Source: Bradyrhizobium sacchari (GTDB taxonomy: Bacteria > Pseudomonadota > Alphaproteobacteria > Rhizobiales > Xanthobacteraceae). Taken from it: 54,195 bases of DNA. Shown here piece after piece: positions 36,563-44,129 of this stretch. The position numbers and the translations under genes were made by a program. Positions within the stretch are counted from its first letter, which is position 1. Each line of letters starts with the position of its first letter. The DNA lies in contig NZ_LWIG01000001.1 in assembly GCF_002068095.1 (NCBI RefSeq), positions 477,012 through 531,206 of the forward strand. The letters are read 5' to 3'. A model generated the notes under the pieces. It was not told the origin of the DNA. It saw only the letters and a program-made list of their open reading frames with translations, and did not search any database.

Positions 36563-39430
36563 ATGACGTCGATCCGCGACAACGAGCTTGGTGCACGCCG
36601 CGAGCAGAGCCCGGAGGCCCTGGTCGCGCTGAGCCAGCTCGCGCTCGATCGCATGGAGCAGGGCGTTTGCGTCTACGACGCCGACAACCGGATCATGCTC
36701 GTCAACCAGCGTTACCTCTCGCTGTTCGACCTGTCCGCCGACGTCGTGCGCGTCGGCACGAGCTACCGCGAGGTGCTCGCGCACAGTGCGAGCCGCGGCA
36801 ACTTCCCGCAGAGCGAGCTCGACGCGCTGTATTCGGCGCGGATCGCACAGATCGCCGGCGGCAAGCCGTTCCGGACCGAGCAGCGGCTGGCGAGCGGCCT
36901 CGTCATGTCGCTGGAGCTGAAGCCGCTTCCCGGCGGCGGCTGGATGACGATCTGCGACGATGTCAGCCGCCTCGCCCGGCTCGAGGCGGAATTGCACGTG
37001 CAGACCGAACGCAGCCAGCATGCGCTCGCCAACATGTCGCACGGCCTCATCATGTATGATGCCGACAGCCGCGTCGTCCTCTGCAACGAGCGCTTCCTGA
37101 ACATCTACAACCTCGACCCCGCCATCGTGAAGCCCGGCGTCACGCACAGCACGGCCATCGACCATTGGCTCTCGCGCGGCAACATGCCGGGCATGTCGGC
37201 GGAGGAATTCCACGAGACCAGGCTCGAGGACGTGCGCACCAGGAAGGCGAAGACCCAGCTGGTGACGCGCTACGACGGGCGGATGGTGCAGGCGGTCTCC
37301 CGCTTCCTCCCCGACGGCGGCTGGGTGACGGTACACGAGGACGTCAACGAGCGGCTGCAATACGAGGAGACCCTGCGGAAACAGAACTTCATCCTCGACG
37401 CGGCGCTGGAGAACATGGCGCACGGGCTCGCCTTCTACGACAGCGACATGCGCCTGCGCGTCTGCAACACCACCTACCGCAGGATCTATCTGCTCTCGTT
37501 GGAGGAGACCAAGCCCGGCACGCATCTCGGCGAGCTGATCGAACGATCGATGGCGAACGGCGCGTTCGTCTCGGAATACACCCCGCAACAGATCCTGGAA
37601 GCCGCCCGCGCACGGATCGCGAACCGCGATTCCTCGCCGATGCGCCGGCGCATGTCGAACGACACCGTGATCTCGGTCCGCTACTGCGCGCTGGCCGAAG
37701 GCGGCTTCGTCGCCACCTATGAAGACATCACCGAACGCGAGCACGCGGTCGAGGAGCTGAGCGAACAGTATCGCCGCTTCGATGCGGCCCTGAACAACAT
37801 GAGCCAGGGTCTGTGCATGCTCGATTCGGGTCTGCGCGTCATCGTCTGCAACCGCCGCTACATCGAGATGTACGGCCTGTCGCCCGACGTGGTGAAGCCC
37901 GGCGTCTCGATGCGCGAGATCATGGAGCACAGCTGCGCGCTCGGCATCCACCCGAACATGACCGGCGCCAAGCTCTATGCCGACTATGTCGAGCGGCTGC
38001 GCGAGGGCGAGCACACGCTGCATCGTCATTTGAGCGACGGCCGCATCATCAAGCTCAATCACAAGCGGATGGAACATGGCGGCTGGGTCGTCACCTATGA
38101 GGATGTCACCGAGCGCCACAAGGCCCAGGCTCGCGTGGCGCACATGGCACGGCACGATTCCCTGACCGACTTGCCCAACCGCACCCTGTTCCGCGAGAAG
38201 ATGGGCGAGGGACTGAACCAGGTGGCGATTGCCGGCGGCGCGATGGCGGTGCTGTGCTTCGACCTCGACAATTTCAAGACAGTCAACGACCGCCTCGGCC
38301 ATGCCGCCGGCGACCGGCTGTTGCGCTGGGTCGCGGCGCGCCTGAAGGAGAATGTCGGCGAGAACGACACCGTTGCGCGCCTCGGCGGCGACGAATTCGC
38401 AGTGCTCCAGCGCGGCCCGCAGCCGCAATCGGCCGAACAGCTCGCCCGCCGCCTGGTCGAGATCATCGGTCACCCGCCGCCGCTGGAAAACCAGGCGATC
38501 CATGTCGGCGTCTCCGTCGGCATCGCGATCGCGCCCGATCACGGCCTGGACGCCGACGAGCTGATGAAATGCGCCGACCTTGCGCTGTACCAGGCCAAGG
38601 CCAGGGGGCGCGGCGCCTACCAGCTGTTCGAGCCGGAGATGGAGGAAGAGGCGCGCAGCCGGCACGCGCTGGAGCACGATCTGCGCGGCGCCCTGGAGTC
38701 CAACCAATTCCATCTGGTGTTCCAGCCGCAGGTGCGGCTCGCTTCGTCCGAGCTGACCGGCTTCGAGGCGCTGCTGCGCTGGAAGCATCCCTCGCGCGGC
38801 TTGGTCTCGCCCGCCGAGTTCATCCCGATCGCCGAGGAGAACGGGCTGATCGTTCCGATCGGCGAATGGGTGCTGCGCACGGCCTGTGCCAGCGCCGCGT
38901 CCTGGCCCGACGTCACGGTCGCGGTGAACCTGTCACCGGTGCAGTTCCGCTCGCGCGGGCTGGTGACTTTGGTCACGAGCGCGCTTGCGGAAGCCGGCCT
39001 GCCGCCGCAGCGCCTCGAGCTCGAGGTCACCGAGACGGCGCTGCTCGACGACAGCGAGGCGACGATCGGGATCCTGCATCAGCTCCGCGCACTCGGCGTA
39101 CGCGTCAGCCTCGACGATTTCGGGGTCGGCTATTCCTCGCTGAGCTACTTGCGCAAATTTCCGTTCGACCGCATCAAGATCGACCGCTCCTTCGTCGGCA
39201 CGCTCGGCGAGAGCCCGGAAAGCGTTGCGATCGTCCGCACCATCGCCAGCCTCGGCTCCGTGCTCGGCGTCGAGACCACGGCGGAGGGGGTGGAGACCGA
39301 GGCGCAGCTCGCCTTCGTGCGCGAATGCGGCTGCACTGCGGTGCAGGGATATTATTTCGGCAAGCCCTGCCCGGCGGCCGATGTCGGCCGCACCATCGAA
39401 ACGCTGAAAGCGGTCCGACGGGTCGCGTAA
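36563..39430 (+). CDS. Four-PAS GGDEF-EAL cyclic-di-GMP enzyme
   Basis: A 955-residue soluble protein with no membrane segment. Four PAS domains start at about residues 27, 153, 281 and 409, a spacing of about 126-128 residues; each opens with a variant of ALxNMxxGLxxYD and ends with GGWxxxxEDVxER. A GGDEF domain follows (DNFKTVNDRLGH, LGGDEF at 607-612, so the synthase site is intact) and an EAL domain (FEALLRW at 734-740, EVTET, LDDFGVGYSS, IKIDRSF, QGYYFG, all catalytic residues kept). It can in principle both make and break cyclic di-GMP. I chose ATG at 36563; TTG at 36539 is possible. The gene stands alone. Confidence 0.93.
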   Translation: MTSIRDNELGARREQSPEALVALSQLALDRMEQGVCVYDADNRIMLVNQRYLSLFDLSADVVRVGTSYREVLAHSASRGNFPQSELDALYSARIAQIAGGKPFRTEQRLASGLVMSLELKPLPGGGWMTICDDVSRLARLEAELHVQTERSQHALANMSHGLIMYDADSRVVLCNERFLNIYNLDPAIVKPGVTHSTAIDHWLSRGNMPGMSAEEFHETRLEDVRTRKAKTQLVTRYDGRMVQAVSRFLPDGGWVTVHEDVNERLQYEETLRKQNFILDAALENMAHGLAFYDSDMRLRVCNTTYRRIYLLSLEETKPGTHLGELIERSMANGAFVSEYTPQQILEAARARIANRDSSPMRRRMSNDTVISVRYCALAEGGFVATYEDITEREHAVEELSEQYRRFDAALNNMSQGLCMLDSGLRVIVCNRRYIEMYGLSPDVVKPGVSMREIMEHSCALGIHPNMTGAKLYADYVERLREGEHTLHRHLSDGRIIKLNHKRMEHGGWVVTYEDVTERHKAQARVAHMARHDSLTDLPNRTLFREKMGEGLNQVAIAGGAMAVLCFDLDNFKTVNDRLGHAAGDRLLRWVAARLKENVGENDTVARLGGDEFAVLQRGPQPQSAEQLARRLVEIIGHPPPLENQAIHVGVSVGIAIAPDHGLDADELMKCADLALYQAKARGRGAYQLFEPEMEEEARSRHALEHDLRGALESNQFHLVFQPQVRLASSELTGFEALLRWKHPSRGLVSPAEFIPIAEENGLIVPIGEWVLRTACASAASWPDVTVAVNLSPVQFRSRGLVTLVTSALAEAGLPPQRLELEVTETALLDDSEATIGILHQLRALGVRVSLDDFGVGYSSLSYLRKFPFDRIKIDRSFVGTLGESPESVAIVRTIASLGSVLGVETTAEGVETEAQLAFVRECGCTAVQGYYFGKPCPAADVGRTIETLKAVRRVA

Positions 39431-39635
39431 GGCCTTTAGACCTCCTCAAATTCCGCCTCTCGGCACACCTCCAAACGACCGATTGTCGCACGCCTCGTTT
39501 CCGCGGGGGGCGCTGACCTCGTCCAGGCGGGCGGTCCACTCAATGCGCTTTTCTTCTCTCATGATTTCGGGGACAATCTTGTCATAACAACGAGAAACGG
39601 CGGTCCAGCGAGACCGCTGCGAGGGAGGTGCTTCG

Positions 39636-40610
39636 ATGTCGCGATCCGGGCTGAAGACGATTGCCTTTGCCGCCATGCAGGCCGTGGGGATATTGCTCGC
39701 GACCGCGGCCGGCGCGCAGGACTATCCGAGCAAGCCGGTCACGCTGATCGTGCCATGGCCGGCCGGCGGCTCGACCGACATCTCGATGCGTGCGATCGCC
39801 GACAGCGCCTCGAAAGTGCTGGGGCAGCCGATCGTGATCGACAACAAGGCCGGCGGCGGCGGCACGGTCGGACCGGCGACCATGGCGGCGGCTGCAAAGC
39901 CGGACGGCTACACCATCTCACAGATTCCGATCACCGTGTTTCGCCTGCCCCTGATGCAGGAGGTGTCATGGGATCCGGCGAAGGACTTCACTTATATCGT
40001 CCACCTCACCGGCTATACCTTCGGCGTGACCACCAGCGCGGAGTCGCAGTTCAAGTCCTGGAAGGACGTCGTCGAGTTCGCGAAGGCGAACCCGGGCAAG
40101 GTGACCTATGCGACGCCGGGCACCGGCACCTCGCTCCATATCGGCATGGAGCAGATCGCGGCGATGTCCGGCATCAAGCTCACCCAGGTGCCGTTCAAGG
40201 GCGGCGCCGAGACCAACGCAGCCGTGCTGGGACAGCACACGATGCTCCAGGCGGATTCGACGGGCTGGCGACCGCTGGTCGACGCCGGCAAGCTGAGGCT
40301 TCTGATGGTGTGGACCGGCGCGCGATCGCCCAACTATCCCGACGTGCCGACGTTGAAGGAGCTCGGCTATCCCATGGTCTATGATTCCCCGTTCGGCATT
40401 GCGGGGCCGAAGGGCATGGATCCCAAAATTGTCGCCAAGCTGCACGACGCCTTCAAGAAGGCCGTCGAGGATCCCGCGGTGATAGCCACGCTCGCCAAAT
40501 ACGACATGGTGCCGAACTACAAGAACACCGAGGACTACAAGAAGTTCGTCGTCGAGGTCACAGAGTCCGAGCGCAAGGTTATCGATACGCTCGGGCTGGC
40601 GAAGAAATAG
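39636..40610 (+). CDS. tctC: Tripartite tricarboxylate transporter substrate-binding protein (TctC/Bug family)
   Basis: A 324-residue periplasmic binding protein with a Sec signal peptide ending in AAGAQDYPSKP. The Bug-family landmarks are clear: VTLIVPWPAGGSTDISMR near the N-terminus, VIDNKAGGGGTVG for ligand contact, and YATPGTGTSLH and VPFKGGAETNAAVLG in the second lobe. These proteins bind carboxylates and dock with TctA/TctB, whose genes follow. The start at 39636 has GGGAGG upstream. The ligand (citrate or another carboxylate) cannot be told from sequence. Confidence 0.93.
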   Translation: MSRSGLKTIAFAAMQAVGILLATAAGAQDYPSKPVTLIVPWPAGGSTDISMRAIADSASKVLGQPIVIDNKAGGGGTVGPATMAAAAKPDGYTISQIPITVFRLPLMQEVSWDPAKDFTYIVHLTGYTFGVTTSAESQFKSWKDVVEFAKANPGKVTYATPGTGTSLHIGMEQIAAMSGIKLTQVPFKGGAETNAAVLGQHTMLQADSTGWRPLVDAGKLRLLMVWTGARSPNYPDVPTLKELGYPMVYDSPFGIAGPKGMDPKIVAKLHDAFKKAVEDPAVIATLAKYDMVPNYKNTEDYKKFVVEVTESERKVIDTLGLAKK

Positions 40611-40626
40611 AACTGAGCCACTTTCG

Positions 40627-40728
40627 TGTCCTGGACGCGGTGCAGCGCTTTTTCAGCGGTGCACCGCTGAATCGGGACCCATCTTTTTCGTCCACACTCA
40701 TGGGCCCGGCTCTGCAGCGCATCACCAT
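40627..40728. repeat. Palindromic intergenic repeat between tctC and tctB (family G)
   Basis: This stretch includes the perfect 16-base palindrome CAGCGGTGCACCGCTG at 40655-40670, plus paired GCGGTGCAGCGC and GCTCTGCAGCGCATCAC segments. It is a REP-like insertion within the tct operon and may reduce read-through from the binding-protein gene into the permease genes. Confidence 0.65.
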
Positions 40729-40796
40729 AGGACGTCGAAGCCGTGCGTGACCGCACTTATGGTGCTGCGCTGCGTCCGGAGCACGAGAGGATAGCG

Positions 40797-41288
40797 ATGA
40801 ACAACGACACCGACACCAACATCAAGCTCCGCCTTTCCAATTCCGAACTCTGGGGCGGGCTGATCGGGCTTGGGCTCGGCGGCTTCGTGACCTGGCAGGC
40901 ATTGAAGCTGAAGCTCGGCACCATCAACGATCCCGGTTCCGGCTACGTGCTGTTCTACACGGGCATCCTGATGTGCGTGTTCGCGAGCAGCATCATCGTC
41001 TCGGCCGTCACCGAGGGCGGGCCGACCCTGGCCTCGCGCTGGGAGAATGTGCGCTGGAGCAAGCCGCTCCTCGTCATCGCCTGCCTTGCGGCGTTCTCCT
41101 TCGCGCTGGAGCCGCTGGGATTCCTGCTGTCGTCGATCCCGCTGATGCTTCTGCTGTTGCGCTTGATCGATCCCGTGCGCTGGACGCTGGCGATCCCGGT
41201 CGCCGTGCTGGTGCCGTCAGGAATGTGGTGGGTGCTCAAGCGCCTTCTCCTGATTCAGCTGCCCTCGGGCCTGTTCGGAATCGGCTGA
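40797..41288 (+). CDS. tctB: Tripartite tricarboxylate transporter small membrane subunit (TctB family)
   Basis: A 163-residue protein with four predicted membrane segments (about residues 18-35, 45-65, 85-110 and 115-140), the normal TctB layout. TctB sequences are poorly conserved, so the call rests on size, topology and its place between tctC and tctA. I chose ATG at 40797, which follows GAGAGGATAGCG. The gene is four bases upstream of tctA. Confidence 0.88.
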   Translation: MNNDTDTNIKLRLSNSELWGGLIGLGLGGFVTWQALKLKLGTINDPGSGYVLFYTGILMCVFASSIIVSAVTEGGPTLASRWENVRWSKPLLVIACLAAFSFALEPLGFLLSSIPLMLLLLRLIDPVRWTLAIPVAVLVPSGMWWVLKRLLLIQLPSGLFGIG

Positions 41289-41292
41289 CCGC

Positions 41293-42801
41293 ATGGATAC
41301 GCTTCTCAACGTCGCACATGGGTTCGGCGTCGCGCTGCTGCCGATCAACCTGCTCTACTGCTTCATCGGCGTCTTCATCGGCACGCTAGTCGGCGTGCTG
41401 CCCGGCATCGGACCGATCTCGGCGATGTCGCTGCTGCTGCCCGTGACGCTGTCGGGCACGCCGGAATCCGGCATCATCATGATGGCCGGCATCTATTACG
41501 GCTCGATGTATGGCGGCTCGACCACGTCGATCCTGGTCAACATCCCCGGCGAAGCGGCCTCGGTCGTCACCTGCATCGATGGCCACCAGATGGCCAAGCA
41601 GGGCCGCGCCGGCCCTGCGCTCGGCATCTCCGCGTTCGGCTCCTTCATCGCCGGCACGTTCGCGCTCATCGCGCTGATGCTGGTGGCGCCACGGCTCGCC
41701 AGCATCGCGATCGCGTTCGGCCCGGCCGAGTATTTCAGCCTGATGGTACTCGGCCTCGTCGTGCTCACCTTCCTGACCCAGGGCTCGATGCCCAAGGCGC
41801 TGCTGATGGCCTGCATCGGCGTCGTGCTCGGGCTGATCGGGCTCGATAGCATCACGGCACAGCCGCGCCTGACTTTCGGTCGCATGGAGTTGATCGACGG
41901 CATCGGTCTCGTGCCAGTGGTGATGGGCCTGTTCGGCGTGGCCGAGGTGCTGCTCAACACCGAGCAGGCGCTCAGGCGCGACATCATCAACGCCAAGATC
42001 ACCCAGCTTCTGCCCAACAAGGAGGATTGGCAGGCAAGCGCCGGCCCCGTGGCGCGCGGCACGCTGCTCGGCTTTTTGCTCGGCATCCTGCCGGGCGGCG
42101 GCGCGGTGGTGGCTTCGTTCGCGTCCTATGCGCTGGAAAAGCGGCTGTCGAAAACGCCGGCGCGTTTTGGCCACGGTGCCATTGAGGGCGTCGCAGGCCC
42201 CGAATCCGCCAACAACGCCGCGGCCGGCGGAGCGTTCATCCCGCTGATGACGCTCGGCATTCCGCCGAACGTGGTGATGGCGCTGCTGCTCGGGGCCTTC
42301 GTCATCCACGGCCTGCAGCCGGGCCCGCTGCTGATCACGCAAAACCCCGGCCTGTTCTGGGGCATCGTCGCCAGCATGTATATCGGCAACGTGATGCTGT
42401 TGATCCTCAACCTGCCGATGATCGGCATGTGGGTGCAGCTCCTGAAGCTGCCGTACAACATCCTGTTCCCGCTGATCATCCTGTTCACGATCCTCGGCGT
42501 CTACTGCTCAAGCAACAACGTGTTCGACGTCTATGTGATGATCGCGTTCGGCATCATCGGCTATTTCATGCGTAAGCTCGGCTACGAGCCGGCACCCTTG
42601 GTGCTCGCCTTCGTGCTCGGACCGATGCTGGAGAACAATCTGCGCAAGTCGCTGATCCTGTCGCAGGGCGACCTCTGGACCTTCGTGCAGCGGCCGATCT
42701 CGGCAGCGTGCCTGACGCTGGCGCTGCTGCTGCTGATCGCGCCGCTGCTGCCGTCGCTGCGCAAGAAGCGCGAGCTGGTGGCGCTGGATGAGGGGGCTTG
42801 A
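41293..42801 (+). CDS. tctA: Tripartite tricarboxylate transporter large membrane subunit (TctA family)
   Basis: A 502-residue permease with about twelve membrane segments. The first conserved TctA block is GTLVGVLPGIGPISAMSLLLP, and the second, in the inverted repeat half, is LGFLLGILPGGGAVVASF; YGSMYGGSTTSILVNIPGE and the GVAGPESANNAAAGGAFIPL segment are also diagnostic. It carries a carboxylate across the inner membrane, driven by an ion gradient, with TctB and the TctC receptor. It is translationally close to tctB (four-base gap). Confidence 0.96.
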   Translation: MDTLLNVAHGFGVALLPINLLYCFIGVFIGTLVGVLPGIGPISAMSLLLPVTLSGTPESGIIMMAGIYYGSMYGGSTTSILVNIPGEAASVVTCIDGHQMAKQGRAGPALGISAFGSFIAGTFALIALMLVAPRLASIAIAFGPAEYFSLMVLGLVVLTFLTQGSMPKALLMACIGVVLGLIGLDSITAQPRLTFGRMELIDGIGLVPVVMGLFGVAEVLLNTEQALRRDIINAKITQLLPNKEDWQASAGPVARGTLLGFLLGILPGGGAVVASFASYALEKRLSKTPARFGHGAIEGVAGPESANNAAAGGAFIPLMTLGIPPNVVMALLLGAFVIHGLQPGPLLITQNPGLFWGIVASMYIGNVMLLILNLPMIGMWVQLLKLPYNILFPLIILFTILGVYCSSNNVFDVYVMIAFGIIGYFMRKLGYEPAPLVLAFVLGPMLENNLRKSLILSQGDLWTFVQRPISAACLTLALLLLIAPLLPSLRKKRELVALDEGA

Positions 42802-42835
42802 CGCGCCGCGCCCTCGCCACTCCGCTCAAATTTCG

Positions 42836-42927
42836 CAGGGTGAGCAAAGGCGCGCAAGCGCCGTGCCCACGATCTGCCTGAGCTGGAGAGCGGTGGTGGG
42901 CACGCTTTCGCTTTGCCCGCCCTACGG
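42836..42927. repeat. Palindromic intergenic repeat, family E copy 1
   Basis: The left arm GCAGGGTGAGCAAAGGCGCG plus CAAGCGCCGTGCCCAC and the right arm GTGGGCACGCTTTCGCTTTG plus CCCGCCCTACGGC are imperfectly complementary. It lies between the convergent tctA and MarR genes. A degenerate relative is at 43999-44125. Confidence 0.7.
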
Positions 42928-42952
42928 CGCCTGCGCAACAGGGGCGGCGCGA

Positions 42953-43417
42953 TCAGCGCTCGCCGCTTTCCTCAAGCCGGTCACGCAGAGCGCCGATCAC
43001 GCGATGGGCCGCCTCGATCTCCTTCACTGACAAGCCGTCCGCCAAGCCGTTGACCCACGGCGTCTGCAAGCGGCCAGCGGCGTCAAAAATCTGCCTGCCC
43101 TTGTCGGTGAGCACGACGAGCTGCGCCCGGCGATGATGTGGGTTGACCTCGAACACAACGAGTCCATCCCGCTCGAGGTCGTTGACGATACGCTGCACGT
43201 TCTGACGATTGGCGCCGAGATTGCGTGCGAGCCAGGCGACGGGCTCGGGACGACCGGCATCGACGATCGCCCCGAGAATCTGCCAGCGCGCGCTGGTGAG
43301 GCCGAGCGAGGCGACCAACCGGTCACCGGCGGTCAGGAGCAGGCCGTTGGCCCGGAACAGCTCGAGAATGAAGCCGGTCAGGGCCTCGCCCGCCGGGGTC
43401 CGCTTGGTCTTGCTCAT
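42953..43417 (-). CDS. MarR-family transcriptional regulator
   Basis: A 154-residue winged-helix regulator. The pattern AGDRLVASLGLTSARWQILGAIVDAG, followed by the recognition region ARNLGANRQNVQRIVNDLERDGLV and the wing FEVNPHHRRAQLVVLTDKG, is typical of MarR proteins. They bind as dimers to palindromes and release on ligand binding. It diverges from the small monooxygenase gene, and the gap between them holds several strong palindromes, so it probably controls both genes. Confidence 0.92.
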   Translation of the reverse strand: MSKTKRTPAGEALTGFILELFRANGLLLTAGDRLVASLGLTSARWQILGAIVDAGRPEPVAWLARNLGANRQNVQRIVNDLERDGLVVFEVNPHHRRAQLVVLTDKGRQIFDAAGRLQTPWVNGLADGLSVKEIEAAHRVIGALRDRLEESGER

Positions 43418-43436
43418 TTGTCGCGATTGTTCCGTA

Positions 43437-43472
43437 TTGACATCATCATGTCAAATATCTATGTCAGATATT
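43437..43472. promoter_or_regulatory. Palindromic operator candidates for the MarR regulator
   Basis: Two perfect inverted repeats overlap in the divergent promoter region: TTGACATcatcATGTCAA (43437-43454) and AATATCTatgtcAGATATT (43454-43472). A further TTGACATgatgataCCAA follows at about 43479-43496. AT-rich palindromes of this size are usual MarR binding sites, and their position covers both promoters. Confidence 0.7.
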
Positions 43473-43513
43473 GTCGAATTGACATGATGATACCAATTAC
43501 AGGGAGTGATGTC

Positions 43514-43882
43514 ATGCCCCAGATGCGTCCGCTCAACCCGGCCTTCCCGATCGACCGCCAGATCGCGCTCGATGCCGGGCCCGTGGTGCTGGTCAACCTG
43601 TTCACGCTGGATGCCGCGGATGAACAACGGTTCCTGAAGAACTGGCAGGACGATGCCGCCTTCATGAAGCGGCAACCGGGCTTCATCTCGACCCAGCTCC
43701 ACCGCGCGATCGGCGACAATTCGACCTATCTGAACTACGCGGTCTGGGAGTCCAATGCGCATTTCCGCGCGGCTTTCACCCACCCGGAATTCCGCGCGAA
43801 GATCGCGGACTACCCTTCATCCGCCGTCGCAAGTCCGCACCTGTTTCAGAAGGTCGCGGTGGCGGGGATTTGTGTGGCGTAG
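43514..43882 (+). CDS. Antibiotic biosynthesis monooxygenase (ABM) family protein
   Basis: A 122-residue protein of the dimeric alpha-beta barrel ABM fold. VVLVNLFTLDAADEQRFLKNW starts the barrel, and ATFMKxxPGFxSxxLH-like AFMKRQPGFISTQLHRAI and NYAVWESNAHFRAAFTHPEF are typical family blocks. Such proteins oxidise small quinols or bind haem or small ligands. I chose ATG at 43514 behind AGGGAGTGATGTC; the frame is open further upstream but overlaps the regulator. It is divergent from the MarR gene, a common pairing for inducible detoxification. Confidence 0.87.
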   Translation: MPQMRPLNPAFPIDRQIALDAGPVVLVNLFTLDAADEQRFLKNWQDDAAFMKRQPGFISTQLHRAIGDNSTYLNYAVWESNAHFRAAFTHPEFRAKIADYPSSAVASPHLFQKVAVAGICVA

Positions 43883-43888
43883 CCGCAT

Positions 43889-43968
43889 CGTCATTGCGAG
43901 CGAAGCGAAGCAATCCAGACTGCCGCCGCGGAAAGATTCTGGATTGCTTCGCTGCGCTCGCAATGACG
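43889..43968. repeat. Palindromic repeat, family A copy 3
   Basis: Arms of 31 bases: 43889-43919 (begins CGTCATTGCGAGCGAAGCGA) and 43938-43968 (begins TCTGGATTGCTTCGCTGCGC), complementary at all but one position. It begins seven bases after the monooxygenase stop codon. Confidence 0.9.
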
Positions 43969-43998
43969 GAGGAGAGAGTCGAGCCCACGAGAGCAATC

Positions 43999-44125
43999 GT
44001 AGGGAGGGCAAAGGTGCGCTTGCGCCGCCCCCATCATCTCGCCAGCCATGCAGCGCGAATGGTGGGCCCGCTTCCGCCTTCGCTCTCCGAGCTCCTGCGG
44101 GCAAGTCGCGTTGCCCACTCTACGA
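43999..44125. repeat. Degenerate palindromic repeat, family E copy 2
   Basis: CGTAGGGAGGGCAAAGGTGC on the left and GGGCAAGTCGCGTTGCCCAC plus TCTACG on the right mirror the arms of the repeat at 42836-42927. It fills the space between the family A repeat and the GGDEF-EAL gene. No gene was seen in 43883-44129. Confidence 0.6.
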
Positions 44126-44129
44126 TGTC

